Shown one piece after another: positions 26,442 through 33,488 of a stretch of DNA of 47,870 bases. The stretch spans positions 1-47,870 of the forward strand of contig JAFEBU010000059.1 of the NCBI GenBank assembly GCA_018242505.1, given 5' to 3'. This stretch comes from Pseudomonadota bacterium (lineage in GTDB: Bacteria > Pseudomonadota > Alphaproteobacteria > Reyranellales > Reyranellaceae). Both the position numbers and the translations under genes were made by a program. Under the pieces are notes generated by a model. It saw only the letters and a program-made list of their open reading frames with translations. It made no database searches and was not told the DNA's origin. Positions within the stretch are counted from its first letter, which is position 1, and each line of letters opens with the position of its first letter.

Positions 26442-27341
26442 TTGTCCAACGATATCGACGGTTTCCATCATGTCGGCCTGGTCGGTCGCGATCTCGACCG
26501 GCTTGCCGCGCAGTACGAATGGCTGGGCTTTGCCCTGACGCCGGTTTCCCTGCCGCGCTTTCCGCTGTCGCCCGGCGGCGAGCCCGAGCCGGTCGGCGCC
26601 GGCAACCGCCATGCCATCTTCCGCGACAGTTATCTGGAACTGCTTGGCGTGCTCGATCGCACGCGCTGGGACAGCATACCGGTCGCACAAAAAGAAGCGT
26701 TCGACCTCGATCGCGCGCTCGCCCGTTACGAAGGCCTGCATGTCCTTCATCTCGGAACAAGCGATCTTGATACGGTTCGCCGCCGGCTGGAGCGATCGGG
26801 ATTAGGCCCCTCCGCAATCCGGCCGTTCCAGAGACCCGTCGACACCGAAACAGGCAAGCAGATGATGCGCGCCCGCTCTCTCTCGCTTCCAGCCGATTGT
26901 GCGCCCGAGGCACTCTTCCAGATCGCGCAGCACGAGACGCCTGACCTGGTCCTGCAGCCCCGCCACATGCGTCATCCCAACGGCGCGAAAGCACTCCGGG
27001 ATGTCATCATGTGCGTGGCGGACGTCGAGGACACAGCTAAGCGATACGCAGCGATCGCCGGAGTCCCCGCCGAACGGGGCGGACGCATCCGGCGTCTCAA
27101 ACTGGGGAGCTCTGATATCGTGATCACTGACCCGAAGGGTCTGGTCGATCTGCTTCCCAATCCCAAGGTCCCGATTCTTCCATTTTTGGCCGGCTTCACA
27201 CTCGCCGCAGACTTGGAGATGACAGCAGATTACCTTGATGGTCGGCGGATATCCGCCGATGCGATAGGCGAGATGCTCGTGGTCGGACCAGCATGGGCGG
27301 GCGGAACCTTCATCCGATTTTGCGACCAGGAAGCAATGTGA
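26442..27341 (+). CDS. VOC-superfamily protein (glyoxalase-like)
   Basis: A 299-residue protein with a first vicinal-oxygen-chelate module starting GFHHVGLVGRDLDRLAAQYE, and a second, less clear one from about residue 180 (DVIMCVADVEDTAKRYAAI). The TTG start at 26442 is preceded by AAAGGAGACAGATC, a strong ribosome binding site. VOC proteins include dioxygenases, isomerases and drug-binding resistance proteins. Beside the exporter, a detoxification role is plausible but not shown. Confidence 0.75.
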   Translation: MSNDIDGFHHVGLVGRDLDRLAAQYEWLGFALTPVSLPRFPLSPGGEPEPVGAGNRHAIFRDSYLELLGVLDRTRWDSIPVAQKEAFDLDRALARYEGLHVLHLGTSDLDTVRRRLERSGLGPSAIRPFQRPVDTETGKQMMRARSLSLPADCAPEALFQIAQHETPDLVLQPRHMRHPNGAKALRDVIMCVADVEDTAKRYAAIAGVPAERGGRIRRLKLGSSDIVITDPKGLVDLLPNPKVPILPFLAGFTLAADLEMTADYLDGRRISADAIGEMLVVGPAWAGGTFIRFCDQEAM

Positions 27342-27417
27342 ATTCAAGAACTCCGGAACTACATTTCAAAGCAGGTGGCCCACTATGCCGCTTGCCCATT
27401 ATTTGATTGGAAGGAAT

Positions 27418-28218
27418 TCAGAACATCTTGCGAAGCGTCGCCAAGACAGTTGCCCCTTGGCCATAGACGCAGTTGGTCGCACTGCTGCATTCGGAGATGT
27501 AGCGCGCATTGAATAGATTGGCAGCATTGACTGCTACCTTGGTGCCTTCCAGCTTCGGGCTGAGCGCTCCTAGATCGTAGCCGACCATCGCATCGACAAG
27601 CGTGTATCCCGGAATCTGCAAAGTATTGGTCGTGTCTGAATAGGTGAATCCGACGTAGCGGATACCGGCGCCAAACTGTAGGCCCCTCAAACGACCACTG
27701 TGGACCGTGTAGTCGCTCCACAGGGACGCTGTATTGTTCGGAACGAATGCCGGCATGTGGCCGATATCGTTGCTATTGCCCCGCGTGATGACCGGGTCAT
27801 TGTAAGAATAAGCAGCGATGATATTGAGGCCGTCGAAGGGAACGAGCGTCGCGCTCAGTTCGATTCCTTTGGAGCGGATCTCGCCCGTCTGGACCTGGAA
27901 AAGCACGTTACCTGGGTCGATCGTAAGAACGTTCTGCTGAGTGACCTGGTACAGAGATGCCATGAAGAAGCTCTTGAAGCCGGTTGGCTGGAACTTGAAG
28001 CCGAGTTCGAACTGTTCGGCGGTGGTCGGCTTGAAGGGTTGGCTTTGCGCATTGACGCCGATCGTCGGCTGGAACGAGGTCGAGTAACTGAAATATGGTG
28101 CCAAGCCGAAATCGAATTGGTAGACCATACCGGCGCGCCAAGTCAGCTTGGCATCGGATTGTGCAGACGAAGTGTAGGCGAGGTAGTCGGACGTCGTCGA
28201 GTCCGTCCAGTCAAGCAC
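27418..28218 (-). pseudogene. TonB-dependent siderophore receptor, C-terminal fragment
   Basis: About 266 residues of barrel from a ferrichrome-type (FhuA-like) receptor. Recognisable parts are DAKLTWRAGMVYQFDFGLAP, GLQFGAGIRYVG and the ending aromatic Phe after VLATLRKMF. Signal peptide, TonB box, plug and the first half of the barrel are missing. The frame stops having receptor similarity at about 28213, where transposase-like sequence on the other strand begins. It cannot make a working receptor. Confidence 0.8.
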
Positions 28219-28340
28219 GGCTTGCGCAAGGCTGCTCGGCGCACCCAGGATGCCCTCTATGACGCCCTTGTTCAGCTATTCCTCACTGTCACCAGCCACG
28301 AGTGCGCCGTACCGATCGAAAGCGGCTCGTGTGCCAGAAC
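28213..28340 (+). mobile_element. IS630-family transposase remnant (3' end)
   Basis: The plus-strand translation reads HGLRKAARRTQDALYDALVQ, then SHECA. This resembles the last 45 residues of IS630-type transposases (LRKAAARTxxALWxAIG...ECxNYFxAAGY). After 28309 the likeness continues in the next frame (YRSKAARV), so it is also frameshifted. It abuts the truncated receptor, so an IS630 insertion and later deletion probably removed the receptor's 5' part. No terminal repeat is identified. Confidence 0.5.
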
Positions 28341-28378
28341 CTTCATCCCTCCGCTGGCCTGTTCGGAGCAGCGACGAT

Positions 28379-28720
28379 TCAGGTTGATGCCGCAAGTGGT
28401 GCCATATCGCGCTTTACCGTCTGGATGACATCGAAGCCCTCGAAGTGAGGATGGCCGAGATAGAGCGGCTTGTTGTCGCCGGCGTTGCGATGTGCCTTGC
28501 GGAAAGCCTCTGAACGCGTCCACGCCTCGAAATCCTCGCGCGATTGCCAGACGGTGTGGGACGAGAACAACGTATGATTTTCCTGGGTCGGCCCTCGCAA
28601 TAGATGGAACTCGATAAATCCCGGTACTGCGACAAGGTGAGTATCGCGTGATAGCCAGACTTGCTCGAACGCCTCCTCCTGTCCAAGGATGACCTGGAAG
28701 CGGTTCATTGCGATGAACAT
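28379..28720 (-). CDS. IsdG/HmuD-type haem-degrading monooxygenase
   Basis: A 113-residue protein of the antibiotic-biosynthesis-monooxygenase fold. The IsdG catalytic triad is at the expected places: Asn6 (MNRF), Trp67 and His77 in EAWTRSEAFRKAHRNAG. It should open the haem ring, releasing iron. ATG 28720 is preceded by GAGGAGAGGGACAC. It is the last intact gene of the iron island, next to Fur (212-bp gap). An imperfect inverted repeat AGTAT...ATACT (28758-28777) lies in the gap. Confidence 0.87.
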   Translation of the reverse strand: MFIAMNRFQVILGQEEAFEQVWLSRDTHLVAVPGFIEFHLLRGPTQENHTLFSSHTVWQSREDFEAWTRSEAFRKAHRNAGDNKPLYLGHPHFEGFDVIQTVKRDMAPLAAST

Positions 28721-28932
28721 GTGTCCCTCTCCTCGCGATCGACTCGCTGGATGCCTGAGTATAGTGACATCGATACTACATTTGCGTCGTCCGTACCTGA
28801 GAACATCTCGGCCCGTCCGAGAAAGGGTTGAACGGGCGAGGAATCATTCCAACAGGTGCTGGTCCAAGGTCCGGCCTGGAGATGCCGTGTTGCTTCCGGT
28901 CCAGCGATAACAGCATCGCCCCTTTCTGCCGA

Positions 28933-29334
28933 TCAGCCGGATCGTTCCACTTCCCCGGTCAGCTCGAGGTGATAATCGACGAGGCGATAGCCGAGCCTGT
29001 TGAGGGCCTGTTCGAGCAGGGCGGTAAGGGCCGGATCGTCGATCTCGACGATGCGTCCGGTGGATCGGTCGATCAGGTGATGGTGGCGGCGGCCTGCCAG
29101 CTCGTAGTGCGCCTTGTCGACGAACAGGTGCCGCGTCAGCACTCCCGCTTCGGTCAGCCGGTTCAACACACGATAGGTCGTCGCCAGGGCAATGCGGTGA
29201 CGTTGCCGGACCCGGCGGTGGATTTCGCCCACGCTGGGATGGTCGCGCGAAGTCTCCAGCACCTCCAGCACCGCCCGTCGCGGCTGGGTGAGCTTCACGC
29301 CACGCTCACGGCAGGTCTGCTCCAGCCGCCCCAT
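28933..29334 (-). CDS. Fur-family iron regulator
   Basis: A 133-residue Fur protein: winged helix GVKLTQPRRAVLEVLETS with recognition helix ALATTYRVLNRLTEAG, and a metal-binding half with the His-rich GRRHHHLIDRSTGRIVEIDD. C-terminal cysteines of some Fur proteins are absent. It starts one base after the tonB stop, so it is transcribed with exbBD-tonB, an unusual place for fur. It may be a local regulator of this island rather than the global Fur. A decayed relative is at 1935-2275. Confidence 0.92.
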   Translation of the reverse strand: MGRLEQTCRERGVKLTQPRRAVLEVLETSRDHPSVGEIHRRVRQRHRIALATTYRVLNRLTEAGVLTRHLFVDKAHYELAGRRHHHLIDRSTGRIVEIDDPALTALLEQALNRLGYRLVDYHLELTGEVERSG

Positions 29335-29335
29335 C

Positions 29336-30073
29336 TCAATGCCTCAAGAAGAACTGGATTGGCACCACCAGCTCCAACGTCTCGCCCGGCAGGTCGGACG
29401 GCAGCGGCGGCAACGGCTGGGCCCGCTGCAGCAGGGCCAGCCCCTCTTGGTCGAGGCTTGCGACATGGGAGCTCTGCTCGATCCGGGCCGTCAGCACCCG
29501 GCCGTCCCGGCTCATCGTGAAGCGCACATAGACGACGCCTTCCTGGCGCCGCCGCTCGGCCTCCGGCGGGTAGCGCTTGAACCGTTCCAGCCGCCCCAGC
29601 AACAACCCCTTCCAGGTCGGCAGCGTGTTCGATGGCGGCGCCGACGACACGCCCGGTGCCGGCGCCGCAGCCACCGGCGCTTCCTCCGGGGCCGCCTGCG
29701 GCGCGGTGACCTGGGGGCGCGGCTTCTGCTTCGGCCTGGGCTTCTCCACCTTCTTCGGCGGCGGCTTCAGGTCCACCGGCGGCGGCGGTTCCGGTGCCGG
29801 CAGCACCACCTCCGCCGCGACCGGCGGCTTGATCTCCACCGGCGGCGGCGGATCGGGCTCCGGCAGCACCTCGTTCAAGGTCGGACCCGGGGGCGCCTCG
29901 TTGGGCGGTGCCTCCGGCGCCTCCGGCTTCGGAGCCAGCTCCACCATCACCGCCGCCGGCGGCGGCACATAGGGCGCCACTGGCGCCGTCCAGCCCAGCG
30001 CCACACCGATCACCGCCCCGTGCACCCCCAGCACCAGCACGAAGCTGCCGATCCAGCGCAGCCCCTCCTTCAT
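29336..30073 (-). CDS. tonB: TonB energy transducer
   Basis: A 245-residue protein with an N-terminal membrane anchor (IGSFVLVLGVHGAVIGVAL), a long Pro/Glu/Lys-rich periplasmic spacer (residues 35-135) and a C-terminal domain with RLERFKRYPPEAERRRQEG and VRFTMSRDGRV. It passes proton-motive energy from ExbBD to outer-membrane receptors. Its start overlaps the exbD stop. It is probably dedicated to the siderophore receptor upstream. Confidence 0.94.
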   Translation of the reverse strand: MKEGLRWIGSFVLVLGVHGAVIGVALGWTAPVAPYVPPPAAVMVELAPKPEAPEAPPNEAPPGPTLNEVLPEPDPPPPVEIKPPVAAEVVLPAPEPPPPVDLKPPPKKVEKPRPKQKPRPQVTAPQAAPEEAPVAAAPAPGVSSAPPSNTLPTWKGLLLGRLERFKRYPPEAERRRQEGVVYVRFTMSRDGRVLTARIEQSSHVASLDQEGLALLQRAQPLPPLPSDLPGETLELVVPIQFFLRH

Positions 30074-30483
30074 TCCTCCAGCCCCACCAGCGCCACCTTC
30101 AGGTAGCCTGCCGCCCGCAAGACATTCATCGCTTCCATCAGCTCGCCGTACGGCACCGCCTTGTCCGCCCGCAGGAAGATCCGCTCCTGCTTGTTGCCGC
30201 CCGTCGCCTCATCCAGCGCCTGGCCCAGCGCCTCCCGCTTCACCGGCCGGTCCTTCAGCACCAGCGACAGGTCGCTCTTCACCGTCAGGTACAGCGGCGC
30301 ATCGGGCCTGGCCTGCCGCTCCGCCGTCGTCCCCGGCAGGTCGACCGGCACGTCCGCCGTCGCCAGCGGCGCCGCCACCATGAACACGATCAGCAGCACC
30401 AGCATCACGTCGATGAACGGCGTGACGTTGATCTCGTGGTTCTCCTCCAGATCGTCCGATCCATGGTCGAGCTTGACGGACAT
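30070..30483 (-). CDS. exbD: ExbD biopolymer transport protein
   Basis: A 137-residue protein with one membrane helix carrying the essential Asp in NVTPFIDVMLVLLIVFMV, then a periplasmic domain. It forms the proton channel with ExbB. It begins 17 bp after exbB and overlaps tonB by 4 bp. Confidence 0.94.
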   Translation of the reverse strand: MSVKLDHGSDDLEENHEINVTPFIDVMLVLLIVFMVAAPLATADVPVDLPGTTAERQARPDAPLYLTVKSDLSLVLKDRPVKREALGQALDEATGGNKQERIFLRADKAVPYGELMEAMNVLRAAGYLKVALVGLEE

Positions 30484-30500
30484 GGCTCAGCCCCTCCCCC

Positions 30501-31397
30501 TCAACCCCGTCCAAGGTCCCGCGACACCAGCCGCAGCACCGCCGCCGACGTATCCCCCACCAGCGCCCGGTACGCCGCGATCCGCCGCGAGAAGTGGTTG
30601 TAGATCACCACCGCCGGAATGGCCGCCGCCAGCCCCAGCGCCGTCGCCAGCAGCGCTTCCGCGATTCCCGGCGCCACCACCGCCAGGTTCGTCGTCTGCG
30701 CCTTCGAAATGCCGATGAAGGCGTTCATGATCCCCCACACGGTCCCGAACAGCCCCACGAATGGCGCCGTCGAGCCGATCGTCGCCAGCACGCCGGTGCC
30801 CCGCAGCATCCGCCGCCCGGTCGCCGCCTCCAGACGCTCCAGACGCGACGCCACTCGTTCCTTCACCCCCTCCCGATCGCCCTCCCCCGACAGCTTCAGC
30901 TCCTCCTGCGCCGCCACCACCAGGGCGCTCGCCGGCGCGTTCGCAAGCGATGGCGCCCGATCCACACCGAGCAGAGTCACCCGCTGCCGCCGCACCGCTG
31001 CCGCAAGCTCCAGGCTCTTCGCCACAAGCACCGTCCACGTCACCACCGACGCAAATGCCAGACCCACCATCACCGCCTGCACAAGCCAATCTGCCTGCGC
31101 GAACATCCCCCACACCGAAAGATCGCGCGGCAGCAAAGACATGCCGACGGTTGCGGATGCAGAAGGAGTGGAGGGCTGGGATGAGGGCTGGGATGACGTC
31201 TGCGAGGGCAGCGCCGTCGAGCCGGAAGATGCCGCAGGCGATTCGCCAGGCTGCAATGTTGCCGCGGGAGGAGCTTCGGTGCTCGATGAAGAAGACGGAG
31301 AAGACGGCGCAGGTGCCTGCGCCAGTGCTATACTTGGCGGCAACACGGCCGACATGAGCGCCAACCAAACCGCGGCAAACCAACCTATCAATCTCAT
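30501..31397 (-). CDS. exbB: ExbB proton channel protein with extended N-terminus
   Basis: A 298-residue member of the MotA/TolQ/ExbB family. A signal peptide (AAVWLALMSAVLPPSIALAQ) and a Ser/Pro-rich periplasmic extension to about residue 85 precede the three membrane helices. The core includes GTGVLATIGSTAPFVGLFGT and EALLATALGLAAAIPAVVIY, both family hallmarks. The extension is common in alphaproteobacterial ExbB. It starts 41 bp after the O-methyltransferase. Confidence 0.94.
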   Translation of the reverse strand: MRLIGWFAAVWLALMSAVLPPSIALAQAPAPSSPSSSSSTEAPPAATLQPGESPAASSGSTALPSQTSSQPSSQPSTPSASATVGMSLLPRDLSVWGMFAQADWLVQAVMVGLAFASVVTWTVLVAKSLELAAAVRRQRVTLLGVDRAPSLANAPASALVVAAQEELKLSGEGDREGVKERVASRLERLEAATGRRMLRGTGVLATIGSTAPFVGLFGTVWGIMNAFIGISKAQTTNLAVVAPGIAEALLATALGLAAAIPAVVIYNHFSRRIAAYRALVGDTSAAVLRLVSRDLGRG

Positions 31398-31438
31398 CTA
31401 CTCATCCCAAATGGAGACGCACCACAAAACCGCGCGCT

Positions 31439-32155
31439 TCAGCGTGAGCAGCGCACGGACAATTCCAGCCCGCCATTGAACGGCAGCGTCATAGTACGGA
31501 AGCCGTTGGCAGGATCGCCGATGAAGGCGAAATAGTCGGCATATGCTTCGCGATAGGCTTGCGTATTATCGCAAATGACGATCGCTCCCTCGCGCAAGTG
31601 CGGAGCAACCAGCTCGAGCGCCGGTCGCGCCATGTCGATCCAAATATCGACCAGCATGAAATCCACCGGATCTCCGATGACTTTCAGCGTCTCGCGCAGA
31701 TCGCCCTCGCGTAGCTCGATGAGCGCATCCAGGCCGGCCCGTGAAAAATTGGCGCGGGCAGCCTTCGCCTTTTCGGGCTCGTATTCGGTGGCAATGACTC
31801 GGCCCGAGCCACCGGATCCGGCGATATTGTCGCGAACTGCCGCGGCGAGATAGAGGGTCGACACGCCGTACGACGTGCCGACCTCCACGAGTTGCCGAGC
31901 GCCAGTGGCTCGGCAGAGCTGATAGCAAAACTCCGCCTTGTCGCGATCCAGCGCAACCAGCTTGTCGCTAACGAAGGCCTTGAGGCGCGCAGCGCGTTCT
32001 TCCGGTGAAAACGTCGCTTCCTCGCTTTTCTCTCCACGCCAGGAACGCATCGCCTCGACTTGCTCGTCGCTCTTGGCGTGCAGCGTCGCCAACAAGGCTT
32101 CGAGATCGGAATCGCCAAGAACGCCCATGCCTGAACTCCCGCCAGCAAACGACAT
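31439..32155 (-). CDS. SAM-dependent O-methyltransferase (catechol/caffeoyl-CoA type) in the iron island
   Basis: A 238-residue class I methyltransferase. The SAM loop is VEVGTSYGVST (90-100), followed by Glu124 after strand 2. The metal-binding triad of catechol-type enzymes is intact as Asp170, Asp196 and Asn197. The likely substrate is therefore a catechol or similar vicinal diol. Its start overlaps the small membrane gene by one base (TGATG), and it precedes exbB, so it belongs to the iron operon. Its role is unknown; methylation of a catecholate siderophore or its breakdown product would fit. An internal ATG at 32128 is an alternative start. Confidence 0.87.
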   Translation of the reverse strand: MSFAGGSSGMGVLGDSDLEALLATLHAKSDEQVEAMRSWRGEKSEEATFSPEERAARLKAFVSDKLVALDRDKAEFCYQLCRATGARQLVEVGTSYGVSTLYLAAAVRDNIAGSGGSGRVIATEYEPEKAKAARANFSRAGLDALIELREGDLRETLKVIGDPVDFMLVDIWIDMARPALELVAPHLREGAIVICDNTQAYREAYADYFAFIGDPANGFRTMTLPFNGGLELSVRCSR

Positions 32156-32334
32156 CACGAAGATTGTCCGACCTTCAGCAGGCAGACGGCGATGACAAGA
32201 AGCGGCGCCGCCAAAGCCAGCCAGGACAACGCCCACCACACTCCGCCCTCGCCCAGCAGCGCCGACAACAGTCCAATCATCGTCAACAACGCCAGGACCA
32301 GCGGCCACGTCCAGATCCTCGGCAGCGCGCTCAT
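32155..32334 (-). CDS. 59-residue membrane protein of the siderophore operon
   Basis: The protein has two hydrophobic helices (WPLVLALLTMIGLLSALL and ALSWLALAAPLLVIAVCLL) with a short Gly-rich turn. It overlaps the PepSY stop (ATGA) and the methyltransferase start (TGATG), which is strong support for a real gene. I have seen similar short proteins beside PepSY/TonB receptor genes, but no function is known. It may be a small partner of the PepSY protein. Confidence 0.75.
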   Translation of the reverse strand: MSALPRIWTWPLVLALLTMIGLLSALLGEGGVWWALSWLALAAPLLVIAVCLLKVGQSS

Positions 32335-33479
32335 TCTGCCGCCTGCAGTTCGGCCAGCCGTGCCTCGATCGGCGAGCGCCGCCGCGACAGCCATAGATAG
32401 AGGCCGCTTCCCAGCACCACGATCGTCACCAGATCGAGCAACGCCCAGATGACCTTGAGTGGCATTCCGCCGTAGTCGCCGAAATGCAGCGGACGCGACA
32501 CTTCGAGAGCGCGCAGGTACCACGGCATCTGCACCACCGCCGTCAGCTTGCCGGTTCGTGCGTCCACCAGCACCGGGCTGAACAGGCGAGACGTCAGAGG
32601 TGACGCACCCTTCGTCCAGACCAGATAGTGATAGGGCGTGCCGAACCGGCTGCCCGGAAAAACGACGCTTGTTGCCACCATCCCGGGCAGCGCCTGCTGC
32701 ACGGTACGGAAAGCCGCCTGCACCGACGATAGTTCATCCACCCGCGGCGCCGGCTGGCCGCGGTAGGGCTGCAACATGGCCTGCACGTCCGTGCGTTGCC
32801 ACAGCAGGAACAGTGGTTGCGCCAGCTCGTTCATCACACCTGTTGCTCCCACTACCAGCGTCCACGCCAGCGTCGTCACTCCCAGCAGATTGTGCAGATC
32901 GAGCCATCTCGTCCGACGTCCGCGCTGCTGGCGCACTCCGCCAAAGCCGGCCTTGCGAGCAAATGGGGCATACAGCACCATGCCCGACACCGTCGCCGCA
33001 ACGAACAGCAACCCCATAGCACCCAAGAAGAGTTCACCCGGCAGATCAATAAAAAGATCGCGGTGCAAATGCAGCATCACTTCGAGAAAATCCGGTGATC
33101 GCTGACCCATTGGCGCGACGTCCTTCAGTACCTCACCGGTCCGGGCATCGAACTTCATCCGGTGCATCAGGCCAGGATCCGCTGTCGGCGAGGGCAGTAT
33201 TCCCACGCTCACTTGCGGTTCGTCGTCGTCGACGAAAACAAAGTTGATGCTTTGTCCGGGATAGCGTTCCCGCGCCGTCCTCACCATCACGTCGAGATTC
33301 GCCATCGGCGTATTCGCCGGCAGTACGGCGTAAGGTGGATCGTCGCTCAGCAGATCGGCCAACTCCTCACGGAACACCAGCGGCAATCCTGTCACGCACA
33401 GCATCAACAGAAACACCGTGCACACAAGGCTGGTCCATTTGTGAACGAAGGCCCACCGTTTCAGAGCTTGGCTGGACAT
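32331..33479 (-). CDS. PepSY-associated TM protein, putative siderophore-iron reductase component
   Basis: A 382-residue inner-membrane protein with helices at about 15-35, 150-172, 200-220 and 345-368. PepSY-type periplasmic regions lie between them, and conserved His sit in or near helices (FVHKWTSL, MLHLHRDLF, LDLHNLLG, RPLHFGDY), as in haem-binding members of this family. Relatives such as FoxB and FpvG act in periplasmic reduction of ferric siderophores. It lies 9 bp after the receptor gene. Confidence 0.87.
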   Translation of the reverse strand: MSSQALKRWAFVHKWTSLVCTVFLLMLCVTGLPLVFREELADLLSDDPPYAVLPANTPMANLDVMVRTARERYPGQSINFVFVDDDEPQVSVGILPSPTADPGLMHRMKFDARTGEVLKDVAPMGQRSPDFLEVMLHLHRDLFIDLPGELFLGAMGLLFVAATVSGMVLYAPFARKAGFGGVRQQRGRRTRWLDLHNLLGVTTLAWTLVVGATGVMNELAQPLFLLWQRTDVQAMLQPYRGQPAPRVDELSSVQAAFRTVQQALPGMVATSVVFPGSRFGTPYHYLVWTKGASPLTSRLFSPVLVDARTGKLTAVVQMPWYLRALEVSRPLHFGDYGGMPLKVIWALLDLVTIVVLGSGLYLWLSRRRSPIEARLAELQAAE

Positions 33480-33488
33480 CGTGACGCC

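Noticed and set aside
29640..29920. Repeat-like GGCGGC/CCGCCG runs suggesting a repeat array
   Set aside because: They encode the Pro-rich spacer of TonB and have no regular unit; no CRISPR-like spacing exists anywhere in the window.
29288..30106. Arg/His-rich frame with a repeat-like middle, antisense to tonB
   Set aside because: The low-complexity look comes from the complement of the Pro/Glu/Lys spacer of TonB.
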